Origin: Episyrphus balteatus
Lineage: Eukaryota > Arthropoda > Insecta > Diptera > Syrphidae
Assembly (NCBI RefSeq): GCF_945859705.1
Contig: NC_079136.1
Span: forward strand, 9,465,501-9,529,500
Direction: 5' to 3'
DNA: 64,000 bases
Made by a program: the position numbers and the translations under genes. This document shows, one piece after another, positions 1 through 12,560 of this stretch (the stretch's first letter is position 1; every line of letters starts with the position of its first letter). The notes under the pieces are model-generated. The model was not told the origin of the DNA, did not search any database, and worked only from the letters and a program-made list of their open reading frames with translations.

Positions 1-136
1 GATTTTCCACTGCAAATAGAATATGAAATCTAGTTTTGTAATTGTGTACGAAATCAGTGCGTATAAAAAAAATAAAACAACAACAAATGTTGAGACAAAT
101 GTCAAACAGAGGAGTATGTTTTTGTATGAGTGATAT

Positions 137-573
137 GTCGTTTTCCAAAATTCAAGGAGTGACACTCCTAGCTATATAATCACTCCAAAAGGAGTGATTT
201 CAAATTCCAAAATTGAAAAAGGAGTGAAGTTTTGGAGTGAATTCTTCACTCCCAAAATTTTGAAGGAGTGACGGAGTGATTACCAATACTTCTACATTTG
301 ACTTCATGGACTGCTTGTCAAATTGTTGGGTGGTTGTTTTAACTTTTTTTTGTGAAGGAAATTATATTTATTTACAAAAAAAATTCAATAAAGTATTGTA
401 AAAAATCACTAAAAGTGAATTTAAAAGATTGTGTTATTATTTTATTCATTATTTCGTATTACAAACACATGCAAAGCAAACGTCAAATCACTCCACTTGT
501 CAAATTCTTCGTGAACAAATTCCAAAATTGCACGAAAAAGGAGTGATTCACTCCCATAATTTTGGAAAACGAC
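137..573. mobile_element. MITE-like terminal-inverted-repeat element
   Basis: The segment begins GTCGTTTTCCAAAATT and ends with its inverse, AATTTTGGAAAACGAC, giving a ~437-bp unit. Several copies of the short motif GGAGTGA and its inverse CACTCC lie inside, mostly near the ends. There is no coding capacity beyond chance ORFs. Terminal inversion, small size and lack of a gene fit a non-autonomous DNA element. I could not identify a convincing target-site duplication, so the superfamily is open. Confidence 0.5.
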
Positions 574-1230
574 AATAATCTGCATAAAAATCCAGATTCA
601 GAATTTTGAATCTCAGATTCATTTTTTTGAATCTCAAGCCGCAAATAGATCATGAAATCTGAGATTTTTCCACTATTTCCTCTCTTCAACCCCCCCCCCC
701 CCCCCCCCCCACCCCTTTCAGCTGTCAGATTCACAAATCTCATTCTGAATCTCGTCAATAGAAAATGACATAAAATTGTAGCTTGGTAGTTTACAACCTC
801 CAACGAAACTCGACCATTGTACTTCCACCATAACTTCTCCTGCACTACGTATACCTTGTGCCTCCGCCTACACTTTCCACATTTTTTATACCATTCACCA
901 CCTGTCACTGTCACTGAACCAAAAAAAAAAAACTCGTTTTTTTTTGCACTGAAAAAACTTTTTGACACTTGATAAAAAAGTTCTTTGCACAAAAGTTTAG
1001 TGTGAAATAAATCGTCGTGAATAAATAATTTATCGACCTCCATTCACCCTTAAGTGCTGTGAAGAGAGTTCGAAAAAAAAAAGAAAGAATCGACTAATAC
1101 AAAAAAAAAGAAAATTGGGAAGATCGCTTTTCAATTTTTTTACCGAATTTACCGATTAAACAAGGATTTATCCTCTGAATATTTAATTCACCTCAAACAG
1201 AGCATTGAATTTTTCTAAATTTCCTAAATC
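574..1230. other. Upstream region of PDHB; no gene seen
   Basis: This stretch precedes the PDHB start codon and should hold its promoter and 5' UTR. I see no clear TATA box or initiator. It contains a 21-base C run at 690-710, which creates a glycine run in a spurious minus-strand ORF, and several A-runs near 1070-1120. No splice junction upstream of the ATG can be proven, so an untranslated first exon is possible. Confidence 0.5.
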
Positions 1231-4200
1231 ATGATGCTCCCAATCGTTGCCTCAACAGCCCGTCGTGCATTCTCCACTACCACCCGAGCCCTAGCTGCCA
1301 AACAATTGACCGTTCGTGATGCTCTCAACAGTGCATTGGATGAAGAATTAGCCCGCGATGATAAAGTCTTTATCCTTGGCGAGGAAGTTGCTCAATATGA
1401 TGGAGCCTATAAGGTAAGAAATCGAATTGAAAAAAAAAACCTTTCAAAAAGCAGCTGAAAATTCTCTTGGTTACGTAAACACTTTCATTCTATATGACGG
1501 TCGAACAAACTGAAATGGCGAATGATGGGGGAATTGCAAGCAAGCAAGTGTAAGGTTATCTAATTTTTTTTTTGATTTCGGGTACAATGTGAAGTGGCGC
1601 GACCGGCGGCATCGTTCGTCTCTCAATTTTGGCCATTAAATGTAAAGATTTCTTTTTGCAACTCTTTTCTGTTTTTGTGAATGCAATGTATTTTGTTGAG
1701 GAATTCTGGACTGGAATTTCTTGTTTACTTCCTGGGTTTGAGGTTTGAATCGAATGTTTAATAAGCGTGCGCAAGAGAAGCTTGAGAATACGTAGCGTAG
1801 ATTATAAAAGATTGAAAATCAGTGAAAAAGTTGTATATTTGATTAATTTCAAGGTTAAGGATAAAAAGTAAATAATTGTTATCATTTTTATCAGTAAAGT
1901 GCTGGTTGGAATGCATAAAGACAAAAATAGATATAACTTGTGTTCCCAAAAGTAAACAAACTATGTAATTAAGGCTTCAATTATAGTCTTTTTTTAAATT
2001 TTAATTAGAGAAAAAAAGCTTTTCATTGATTACAGTAGGAAGCTTGGTTGGTCAATCAGTTGGAGGTTGTTATGAAACTGTCATATAACGGTGATTCTTA
2101 TCATAAAAAAATCTAATCGGACGAATGTTCATTTATTCTCTTTTTATTTTGTGCTTCATCATAATCACAGTTTGGAGATGTATGATAAAGTTTAAAATTA
2201 TCGAAAATAAACAAATTAATTGTTGTCATATTCTAGTATGTATGTATTCTATTGGAATAAGTAAAGAGAGTTAATTTATTTTGAGAGTTTTATTTTTGTA
2301 TTTGACACGTGGGCATAATAAACTGGTTTTGAGAGATGCTGCTAAGTGTTATAAAACCGTTTTTAATTATTTTTTAATAACTGTTTACGTTTCATCAATG
2401 AAAAGTACTTCCTACTACCAACCCATTGAAAGAAAATAGATAAACATTTCAAGTTGAAGGTCATTACAGGAGGTGAATAACCTTTGCTGTAAACATTTGC
2501 AAAATTATTGAACATCTATGCCAAATCTTTTTCATTCATTTTTGTCTAATTCCTTTAAATGTTTTTTTTAAAATAAAATCTGGCATTTTCTTTACTTTAC
2601 AAATTTTATGACAGTGGAAAGGCGCCAAACAATCTTGAATTTATATTGAAGGTTTTTGAATCAACACCAACTTGTTTGTGCTACCACTAAGTTCAGAACC
2701 TGGAACCAACCCGATCGGGTTGGGGTCAAAATTCTGCCGGGGTCAAAATTCTTTTGTCAAAATTCTGCTTTCAAAATTCTGCTTTACAAAATTCTGCTTT
2801 CAAAATTCTGCTTTTCAAAAATTACAAAATTACAAAATTATGTTTTTCAAAATTCTGCTTTTCATAATTCTGTTTTTCAAAATTCTGCAAAAAATTAAAA
2901 AAGGGTTTGGAAAATGTTAAAAAGCGCGCGCTTTTTAACATTTTCCAAACCCTTTTTTAATTTTTTGCAAAATTCAGTAAAATCATCTTCTTGAAAAATT
3001 ATCTGCTTATTTGATTACTTACTTAAATAATTTGTCATTCCTTGAATGCATATTAATTTTTGTTTTATAAATGATAGCCCAGTCATTTTAGTCATTTTTA
3101 AGCCCAATCTGCGGAAAAATTCCTACTGGGCTGAATTTTGGTATACAGCTTAATGACGGCTTTGTTATGAAGATGTGAAAAATCGACATTGATATCGTGT
3201 CCGCGTTAAGAGTTATAGGGGTCAAAAGGTCACAAAAACTATTTTTTCACGACTTTCAGCAAAACGGTAAGTCTTATCAAAAAATTTTCAATGCAAGAAT
3301 TGTAGACCAGATTATTATATATAAAAAGTGTCATGACACTTTTTTTCCTAAGACCCACCGTTTCTTAGGTATAACGATTCAAAAAGTTGAAGTTTAGTTG
3401 TAATCGTCATAATCCTATTCCTGAAAAAAAACTCCTAACTGAAAAGTTCCTGAAATTTCATTATTTTTTTAGCTTGAATTTCGTTCCTCAACTGTTAAGA
3501 ATATGGGGAAACCAAAAAAAAATGGAAATTTTCGCCATTTTTCCGATTGAGGCCCTTCTCCCGAAACCATTTCCCTGGGAATTTTTGATTAGAATATGTC
3601 TGAAAATATACAGGGTGTGCAATAGAGAATGGACAACCCTAAAACGGCTTATAGCTACACTTATGATTGTTCTAAAAACAAATAGAAAAAAGTTCTATCG
3701 CAACCAGTTCATAAAATATGGACTTTTTTTCGTTCAGTGTATTTTAAATTTTATCATCTTATGTTTTCGTTCACTACAACCACGAATGAATGAATTTTAT
3801 TTATTTCTTTTTTTTATAATTTTCTACAATAATTGGATGAGTACATAAAAGCTTTAAAAATTTCATAGCTATTGCACATTTTCGTAAAAAAAATTTTGAA
3901 ATCTGTTTTTTGATGCAAAATGTAAAAAAAGTATTTTATGAAAAATTTTAAACACCTGTGGTATAAAATAAATCTATAGAAACCTAGGTGGCCAACTTTC
4001 TTAAAAATATTCTGGTATAAGGAGAATATTTTTAAGAAAGATGGCCACCTAGGTTTCTATAGATTTATTTTATACCACAGGTGTTTAAAATTTTTCATAA
4101 AATACTTTTTTTACATTTTGCATCAAAAAACAGATTTCAAAATTTTTTTTACGAAAATGTGCAATAGCTATGAAATTTTTAAAGCTTTTATGTACTCATC

Positions 4201-7200
4201 CAATTATTGTAGAAAATTATAAAAAAAAGAAATAAATAAAATTCATTAATTCGTGGTTGTAGTGAACGAAAACATAAGATGATAAAATTTAAAATACACT
4301 GAACGAAAAAAAGTCCATATTTTATGAACTGGTTGCGATAGAACTTTTTTCTATCTGTTTTTAGAACAATCATAAGTGTAGCTATAAGCCGTTTTAGGGT
4401 TGTCCATTCTCTATTGCACACCCTGTATATTTTCAGACATATTCTAATCAAAAATTCCCAGGGAAATGGTTTCGGGAGAAGGGCCTCAATCGGAAAAATG
4501 GCGAAAATTTCCATTTTTTTTTGGTTTCCCCATATTCTTAACAGTTGAGGAACGAAATTCAAGCTAAAAAAATAATGAAATTTCAGGAACTTTTCAGTTA
4601 GGAGTTTTTTTTTCAGGAATAGGATTATGACGATTACAACTAAACTTCAACTTTTTGAATCGTTATACCTAAGAAACGGTGGGTCTTAGGAAAAAAAGTA
4701 TCATGACACTTTTTATATATAATAATCTGGTCTACAATTCTTGCATTGAAAATTTTTTGATAAGACTTATCGTTTTGCTGAAAATCGTGAAAAACCAGTT
4801 TTTGTGACCTTTTGACCCCTATAACTCTTAACGCGGACACGATATCAATGTCGATTTTTCACATCTTCATAACAAAGCCGTCATTAAGCTGTATACCAAA
4901 ATTCAGCCCAGTAGGAATTTTTCCGCAGATAAAACCTAAAATTACTGGACTATGAATAGATTTGAAAATATTAAGAAAATGTTTTTAATACTAAACATTT
5001 CCGAAAATAATTTAAAATTTTTAAATTTATCAAATAAAGATGAATATTCAAACAACATCAGTTCCAATAAGTTATAGATTTTATTTGAAAGAAAGTCAGT
5101 CTATGCATTTTAAAAAATATTTGCGACACTTAAACAAAAAAAATTAGGAGAGTATCAATGTTGAATTACATTGATGAGGTGTATTTTTCTTATGCATATG
5201 CTATAAAAAAAAAAAACAGAATTGGCAGAATTTTTTTGTTCAAGTATAATGCTGGCAGAATTTTGAAAAGCAGAATTTTAAAAAGCAGAATTTTGAAAAG
5301 CAGAATTTTGAAAAACAGAATTTTCGTTAAAAAAGCAGAATTTTGAAAAGCAGAACTTTGAAGCCAGAATTTTGACCCGATCCCAACCCGGTCATCAGAC
5401 TCCTTTTTCGTGGTGCTAAGTCCCTTATGTTCCATGAGTAGACATGAGTATCAGTAGTTCAAATGGTTGTCTGTAAAGCCGGTTTACGGACGATGATTTT
5501 ACGTGATAACGTAGTTTCTTACTACAGGTTGTGTTCTTTTAAAATGAGTCAATTGAAGCGTTTATTTATTTCAAACAATCATAATTTACAAGAAAAAGCT
5601 AAAACAAAATTACCTTTTTTCTTTTCTCATTATATTAATTTTTTTATTTTAAAAGCTTACAAAAAAAAATATACCATTAAAAAGCCAAACATTTCTTCTA
5701 AATAATAAAACCATTATAATAAATTTTATACCACCTGAAAGCTTATTGCTTCAGCTCAAAATATATATATATCGATCATGTCTATTTGGCATCTACAAAA
5801 AGAGCTAGAATTTTTTGAACTCGATCAATTTTCAAAAAAAAACATATAATTTTATGTTCTCACGCTATTGAATCAATTTTTTTTAGACAACCTATAAAAG
5901 CTTATCATTTCACCTTTCATATGACGTTTCAATCTTATTTCTGCGATGCCTAGAAAAAAAGTTAGAATTTTTTAAAGCCAACCATGTCGAAATTCCAAAC
6001 TGAGATAACGGTACTTCCCACACTGGTGGCTGTTCATGATCAACAGATCTCCACAGGTGTTTTGAGGTATTTCGCAAGTTTTTTAATTTAACATTGTGTA
6101 GCTTGTAGTGAATGAATAGTTATGTGTGATATACCAAATGAAAGGTATCAGGATGCTTAGTAAAGTTAAATCAAATTTGTATTTGCTTTAGATCAAGAGA
6201 TAGAACCTGTTGAATAATAAAACTTTATTTTACAGTTATCTCAAAATTGTGACTACAAAATTGATTAAAATTTTGCACAGATATAGTGCTGTCTATTATC
6301 AATTTACAATATAAATTTTATTTATTTATCTGTTGAAGAAAAAGGTAAAAAAAACTTGGGACAAAAAAATTGGTTTTTCCCGTTATTCGGTCAAAAACCA
6401 TTTTGAAATACCAATTTTTTTTTTCACATGTATGCCCACAGTCATAGACTACATGTGCTATAAGCTTAAGGTTTTTTGAATGCTACAAAAAAATTAAAAA
6501 ACTAAAAACTCACCCAAAAATACCCCAGAATAAGTAGGTGTTTTTCAAAAATTCATATTTCGAAACGCAGAGACTTATGGCGTTTTCGATTGGCAGTCCG
6601 GAAGCGTCCGGAATCATTCTGAAAGCGTTTTATTCGCACAAAACTGACAGTTTTGTGTGAATAAAACTTTTTCAGAATGATTCCGGACGCTTCCAGACTT
6701 CCAATCGAAAACGCCATTAAAAAAAAAACTATTTTTTTATTATCTTTCGAATTACGTCTTTCAAATTGTCAAAAAAAATTCCCCTACCGATAATCACTAC
6801 TTTGTCATGTTTTAGTTTTAGAAAACCATTAATAGCTCGGTTTTGAAATCTTTTAGAATTTTTTCAATACCATTGTCAGTCTTGCAATAAATGTATCTAT
6901 TGATTTAAAAAAAATTCAACTCTTTACATTGTCGCGTTTAGAAAATAGCCAATTTTTGAAATTTTGTTTTACCCCTATTTGAATAATAAGTTATAGAAGA
7001 TTTTTGTATCTCTAATAGTTTATTTCTAATTTTGAATTGAAATTTTTGCCGCACTGCGAAAGTGCGAGAGTGGAACGTTAGAAAATGGCGTCACTTTTTT
7101 GTAGTGGCTGCCATGGTTCATCGATTTATAAGACGTTATCACGTCATAAAAGAAAAACTTTACCGATATGAAACAGTACCAATAGTTTTTATGATTTCAA

Positions 7201-10200
7201 TTGGTAGTTAGTCAAAAAAATATATTTCTCTTCATAATACCGAAAGCGGTACTGAAATTTTCAGAAATAACTCATGAAAAACTGATTCTGGTCCGTCGGT
7301 CAAATCAAAAGTTGAGGAAAAGAGAATAGCCAAGGCCCTGCTAGTTTAAAACAAGATTGAGTTGCAGTTCTGAGCTTGAGCATTTAGCATTTAGCTTTTC
7401 ACTAGTTGTTATAGCGTTTTCTGCAACTTTTCGCTTACGAAACTCCAAAGTTATTTGTGGCATAAAAATTAATGAAGTAGTTCAAATTTGTATTTTGACA
7501 TGATACTATTATTTTTATAGTAAGAAGACCGCTATAAATATAAAATCTATTAGGCCCAAAACCCAATTCCGCATTCTTGGAATCAATTCGTTCTCAAACC
7601 AAAGTCCTGTCACAAGTGTCATTTGCAGTGCAAGAACGACTTAATCCTTTCCCTGAGATTACGAATTAAACCGTCAATGATTTGGGAAGAGGATTTTTAA
7701 TTTTTTGGAATCACGAAATCCGGTTTGTTCTGTTCGCCTATTCCAAAAAAAAAAAATTTTTACCCTTTGCCTATTCGGGTCTTCGACATAGTGTTCGTCA
7801 CGGAATATTGTTAAAAACAATGATGTCTTTTGGTGGGTGTAGTCGTGCCAACTTTTCTAAGACGTTTTCCTTTGGCAAAAGTGACTACTTTATTTTTATT
7901 CTTTATCGGATACTTTCAATTTTTTTATTTTATTTTTTAATGTTACTTATGGCTTCCTAACAGGGTGAAGAAATGGTACATGAAGAAAAATCGTGAAAAA
8001 TATTTCTTTCGCTCACAAAAGTGGTCGAGTTTAGGTATATTTTTTTTAAATCAAAGTCGATTGACCAAAAGCGGTTCCATACAAAGCTCGCAACGATATC
8101 ACTAGACAACAAGTGTTTTTTTTTATTAAGTTTTATCATTATGAACGTTTTTGGGGTGCTAGACTTGAATCCGAAGTCAAAAAATTTCTATCAGCTCGCG
8201 TTTTCGAGATATTCTCGTTAAAAAATCTCAATAATTGTTCTTTATTACATTTTTAAGTATTATTCTATTATATACTGGGGGCAGATTTGAAATCAGCGAT
8301 GCCAAAAAGCAGTTATCTTCATAAAACAAAAAAAGATGAAGTTTTGCTTACCAGTGTAATAGTTTGGTTAATGAGAAGTTTTCCTCAATCATGTTCATTT
8401 TACCATTTAAATACCAAATGAATGGTTTTACGCCAACAGTCGAATGTGAAACTAGGCTTTTTGCCTTTCTAGTATTGTTTCTTTTTTTTTAAATTTTTAA
8501 TCATTTGTTAAATCGTAAGAAGTATTCCGTGAAAACCATTTGTAGCAAAACTTACAGCACGTATAAATGTGCATGTCAATAAAAATAATTTCAAAGACAC
8601 CGTTCGCTATTAACGGTTTTGCATTTGGTTTATATAAATGATTAGGATGTAGTATTTTTTGACATGCAGGTTTGGAAAGGTTTGTTGGTTGCGGTCGAGG
8701 TCCATCCTGGACTATGAGCGCCAACTTATGTAAGTATGTAAGGCTTCCTAAGATCTTCGTACTTCTTATTCAAGCTTTGTTACTCCTGAAGACACGAAGC
8801 ATCCAATCCAAACTGCCTTTAATTTACTCTCATACATATTGTACTTTGTCCAACATTTTGAACCATATGAGTGCTGGACGCACAAATGCGCTGTAGAGCC
8901 TTTCTTTCAGTTAAGGCGGCATTTTTAGACAACAGAAGATAGCTGAATTGTATCCCCACTTCATGCACGCGATGATTGACACCGTTATCATCTATCACAA
9001 TTGATCATTGGTTTTGTTTCTTTTTTTCTTCTTTCACTCCAAAAAAATCCAAATCCTCGGTGTCTTTATACCGAGGCGAATACTTTATTTGATTTCCAAC
9101 GAATAAATTTTTATTTTCATTTTCAAATGCGGTGCTATTTTCTAATATAACTTGCTCCAAACCGGCTTAAGTGAAAAATAGTGTTTTTGCACCATAATAT
9201 CAAAAAGAAATGTGCGAATTGTAAAGGCAAACAAAATATTTCAAAAGAAATATACAGATAGACAAAAACTCAGAGTATTCGGTGTACTCTATGCACTCGG
9301 TGTATCCGCTTACGAGTAACCAATGCTAAAGGAGAACACTCATTTGTTTTGTTTTGAATGTGTTGAATGCAGCGAATGAAGTACTTAAAGTAAAATCGAA
9401 TGTCTTGGAACTGGTTATAAAATGAGCCAAATTTGAATCAATTCTTAACCTTTTGTAATGCAATGTATTTATTTTAATTTATTTTGTTTTTAAATGATGA
9501 ATATTTATCTTTTGATTTTTTTAATTTTATTCTTTACATAATCTGAATAAATAAAATTAGTAAAATTTCTTACCCCTTAATGCATACGAAGCCAAATTTG
9601 GCTTATAAACAAATTTTTTAAACAAATTAATTGAAACAAATTTTTTAAATGTAAACCGTTTTGAAACAACCTAAAGAACCCATGTAAAGCATTTTTTTAA
9701 TTTTTTCGTCCGCTAATATTAATTCATGCAGTAGAGGGTTAAGACATTTCTAATTCTATTTTCATAAAATGACGGGACCAAGTGATCATAGATCGCTGGT
9801 ATTTAAAATTTTCACACTTGTTCCACACTTGTTCAAAATTGAGAACCATATTTTAACTGTTCATATATTTGTTATTTAGCATTTATAAAAAAAAAAATTT
9901 AGATATCCTTCGTTTTCTAATTCTCTATTTTTAATTATTTACAGATCACAAGAGGCCTTTGGAAAAAATATGGTGACAAGAGAGTAATCGACACTCCGAT
10001 CACTGAAATGGGTTTTGCAGGTATTGCTGTTGGTGCTGCCATGGCTAATCTTAGGCCAGTTTGTGAATTTATGACATTCAACTTCGCCATGCAAGCCATT
10101 GATCAGGTAAAAAGAATTTCAAAATAAATATGTGTTGTACTCCTAAAATTAATATCTTCTGAAATCGTTATTTAGATTATCAACTCAGCAGCCAAAACAT

Positions 10201-11091
10201 TCTACATGTCGTCTGGTGTTGTTAATGTGCCCATTGTATTCCGTGGACCAAATGGAGCTGCTGCTGGTGTAGGCGCTCAGCATTCACAATGCTTTGCCGC
10301 ATGGTATGCCCACTGCCCTGGACTTAAAGTAATCTCACCCTACGACTCAGAAGATTGCCGTGGTCTATTAAAAGCCGCCATCCGTGATCCCGATCCAGTT
10401 GTATTTCTGGAAAATGAATTGCTCTACGGTGTTCCATATGCGGTAGATGACAAAGTCATGGATAAGGATTTCGTATTACCCATTGGCAAGGCGAAAATCC
10501 AAAGGCCTGGCAAAGATGTAACGATCGTTGCACACTCAAAGGCTGTAGAAACAGCTTTGTTAGCTGCCGCCGAATTGTCCAAAAAAGGTAAGACATACAA
10601 ATTATTGACTTCTATTAAATTACTGAATTTAATGAATTTTCAGGCATCGAAGCTGAAGTTATTAACCTCAGATCAATTCGTCCATTAGACGTAGACACTA
10701 TTTTTGCTTCTGTGAAGAAAACACACTTTTTAGTTACAGTTGAAAATGGATGGCCAACAAGTGGTAAGATAAATAAATTCCTGTAAAAGAAATAGAATCT
10801 TCTAACATTTTTATTTTTTTTTTTAAACAGGTGTTGGAGCAGAAATCTGTGCACGTGTAATGGAGGATGAAACTTTCTTCCACTTAGATGCACCCGTGTG
10901 GCGAGTAGCTGGTAAGTTACTGAAAATTGAATTAAATTATTTTTGATTGATTTAATAAATTTGTCATTTTTTTTTAAATAACAGGTGTTGATGTACCCAT
11001 GCCATACGCAAAAACACTTGAAATACACGCAATTCCACAAGTCAAAGATGTTGTTGCAGCCGTGACCAAAATTCGCGGAAACAGGAAATAA
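1231..11091 (+). CDS. Pdhb: Pyruvate dehydrogenase E1 component subunit beta, mitochondrial (6 coding exons)
   Basis: The beta subunit of the thiamine-diphosphate-dependent E1 of the mitochondrial pyruvate dehydrogenase complex pairs with E1 alpha as a heterotetramer to decarboxylate pyruvate. Exons by homology and GT-AG borders: 1231-1413, 9945-10106, 10176-10587, 10644-10763, 10831-10911, 10985-11091, totalling 1065 bp and 354 aa, close to the family length. Residues 1-23 are rich in Arg, Ser, Thr and Ala without acids, fitting a mitochondrial presequence. GEEVAQYDGAYK (50-61) carries the conserved Glu that contacts the cofactor. RGLWKKYGDKR and EMGFAGIAVGAAMA follow in exon 2, and the conserved QHSQCFAAWY in exon 3. 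The C-terminal transketolase-like domain has LRSIRPLD, VGAEICARVME and PYAK. The start is the first of two adjacent ATGs. Frame is unbroken across all exons. Intron 1 is 8531 bp; the others are 56-73 bp. Confidence 0.97.
2700..5400. mobile_element. Foldback (FB-like) element with long nested inverted repeats
   Basis: Two inverted layers are visible. The outer arms (about 2709-2887 and 5265-5395) are arrays of a ~14-bp motif, TCAAAATTCTGCTT on the left and its inverse on the right, each ending in GGGTTGGG/ATCGGG-type sequence. The inner arms (3107-4013 and 4023-4930) are ~907 bp each with scattered mismatches around a 9-bp spacer. Matching ORFs read outward-in on opposite strands are simply the same DNA seen twice, with no recognised protein. 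Long TIRs containing short tandem repeats are the hallmark of Drosophila Foldback-type elements. The exact ends and target duplication are not resolved. Confidence 0.75.
2887..2968. repeat. Perfect 82-bp palindrome with GCGCGC centre
   Basis: Two 41-bp arms meet without a spacer at 2927/2928. The arm runs from GCAAAAAATT through GGGTTTGG to AAAAAGCGC. It sits just inside the left outer arm of the foldback element. No matching copy exists at the symmetrical position on the right, so it is an independent structure or a remnant of an inverted duplication. Confidence 0.9.
5463..5525. repeat. Short dispersed segment, inverted copy near 36715-36775
   Basis: The stretch around GGTTTACGGACGATG and ACGTGATAACGT recurs in inverse orientation near 36715-36775 with a few differences. 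Both copies allow a short reading frame starting MVVC and containing ILRDNV. The shared sequence marks a dispersed repeat that I cannot name. Confidence 0.5.
6577..6717. repeat. 141-bp hairpin (MITE-like), 69-bp arms
   Basis: The left arm begins ATGGCGTTTTCGATTGG and is mirrored at the right end by CCAATCGAAAACGCCAT, with a centre near 6647. The arms differ at only a few positions, including inside CCGGAAGCGTCCGGA. It lacks coding sequence and looks like a tiny non-autonomous terminal-inverted-repeat element in the PDHB intron. Confidence 0.7.
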
Positions 11092-11179
11092 TACAAAACG
11101 AGCTACGGAAATTTAAATTAAATTTTATTTGTTATTAGTGGATATGAGAAGATGCAGTTATCCCCTTCGGATTTGTATA

Positions 11180-11185
11180 AATAAA
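11180..11185 (+). other. Candidate PDHB polyadenylation signal
   Basis: A canonical AATAAA lies 88 bp past the PDHB stop codon, in AT-rich sequence followed by a T-run near 11240. This is a position match only; no cleavage site can be read from the genome. Confidence 0.5.
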
Positions 11186-12038
11186 TTATTGTACAATATT
11201 TTTTGCTTTCGAACAATCGGAAACAATCAAAAAGTGGTTTTTTGTTTTTTTTTTTTTTGTTCGCAAGCAAGGTCCAGTATAAAGGGTTTAAAAAATCCTT
11301 CTTACAAATGTAGCTTTAAAACATAAAGATAAAAACTATTTTATCAGATTTTATTGAAATACTTTTTAGAAAATTTGTCATGCCTCTTTTTGCAAGCAGA
11401 TACGTACGACTCATCCACCTTGTTTAATTTTGTTTAATGTGACTCAATTTAATTAAATTGATTTAATCAGAAAAATATTTCCATATGTTTCACGATTTAT
11501 GAATTGTAAGTACAATTTCTGTTTTCAAGATGGGTATGAACAATAAATAATATTTTTAAACTTCATTAATTTTGTTCGTGCGCATAATGAGACACGCAAA
11601 TTTACAAAATCAAGATAATGCTGAACTAAACATACATATTCGTATGTAAATACAGAACAATGTCTCGATTAAGAATTATTTAAAAATATTTGAATGACTT
11701 AATTAAAAATGCAACAAAAGTTCGAAGCTTCCCTATAAAGCTTATTCATAGTCAGCTTTACAGATTTACCAAAAAAATCCATTTTAAATGTGTGTTAATG
11801 TTATGTCTTTTTCACTTAGCTCATAACACTAGAGGTTGAAATAAGTCTGAAAAGAAAGATAACGTCATACTGAAATGTAAAAAAAATGAGAACTTGTATT
11901 CGCGTAACTTCGAAGTTTGGTCATATAAAATACGGACCAGTCCTGCTCAACCATATTTTTTTCGAAACAAAATGTCAATTTTATTGATTTAAAGACTAAA
12001 GAATGATAAATCATTGCCGAGATGGCACCCGACCTTTT

Positions 12039-12464
12039 TACTTGCGATATAGGTACTATATAGTTATGCATTAATAACAAAAAAAGTTGAGATAACAATT
12101 TTTCATATTACGATGATTGAGAATGCGAAAAAAGTGGGTCTCACAAGTCCGTCAGTCTGTCAGGATGTAAGGAGCTACAGCCTAAACGGATGGGCCGATC
12201 TACTTCAAACTTGGTATGTAGTAGTTTTTAGATCTTGCACAGAGGGTTTTTTGGAATTCAATTTTTTGGACCAAAAATAACGGTACCTTCCATATACCAA
12301 CTTCGAAAAAGTTTAATTATCTCAAAAAACGACTTCTACGATTTTTATTAAAAAATCAAGTATTAGTTGTCAAATAAGAGTTGTTTTTTACAATTGAACA
12401 ACGAATTTTAAGTTTTTTTTTATACATATAACAAGTCGTGCGACCGGGCAGTCGGGCATTTTAT
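12039..12464 (+). repeat. Dispersed repeat family A, short internally deleted copy
   Basis: It starts TACTTGCGATATAGGTACTA and ends with a form of CGTGCGACC...GTCGGGCATTT. It keeps the family's ordered internal marks: ACGATGATTGAGAATGC, a short GTCTGTC-like stretch, and CTTCAAACTTGG. Much of the 3' half is missing compared with the ~970-bp copies. Confidence 0.65.
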
Positions 12465-12560
12465 TTTATTTTGTATATGATAGTTAAACCCACAGAGGAC
12501 GTCACACAGAGAGCGTTTGAACATTGCATTTAGAATTGTATACACTTGGTAGTCTGTTTT

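Larger units (their letters stand above)
1414..9944 (+). other. PDHB intron 1 (8.5 kb), repeat-bearing
   Basis: The donor GTAAGA follows codon 61 and the acceptor TTTACAG precedes exon 2, both phase 0. A foldback element (about 2700-5400) and a 141-bp hairpin (6577-6717) explain about 2.8 kb. The remainder (1414-2690, 5530-6570 and 6720-9944) is AT-rich with homopolymer runs. I find no conserved ORF in it; the ORFs of 60-92 codons there have no recognisable similarity. Confidence 0.85.

Noticed and set aside
483..1043. 186-codon minus-strand ORF upstream of PDHB
   Set aside because: It contains a glycine run made by the poly-C tract and poly-A-derived Phe/Lys runs, with no similarity to known proteins.
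3197..4840. Paired 66-, 124- and 153-codon ORFs on opposite strands
   Set aside because: They are mirror images in the two foldback arms, have no recognisable domain, and follow from arm identity.
10615..11040. 141-codon ORF antisense to PDHB exons 4-6
   Set aside because: It overlaps well-supported coding exons and spans their introns; a shadow frame.
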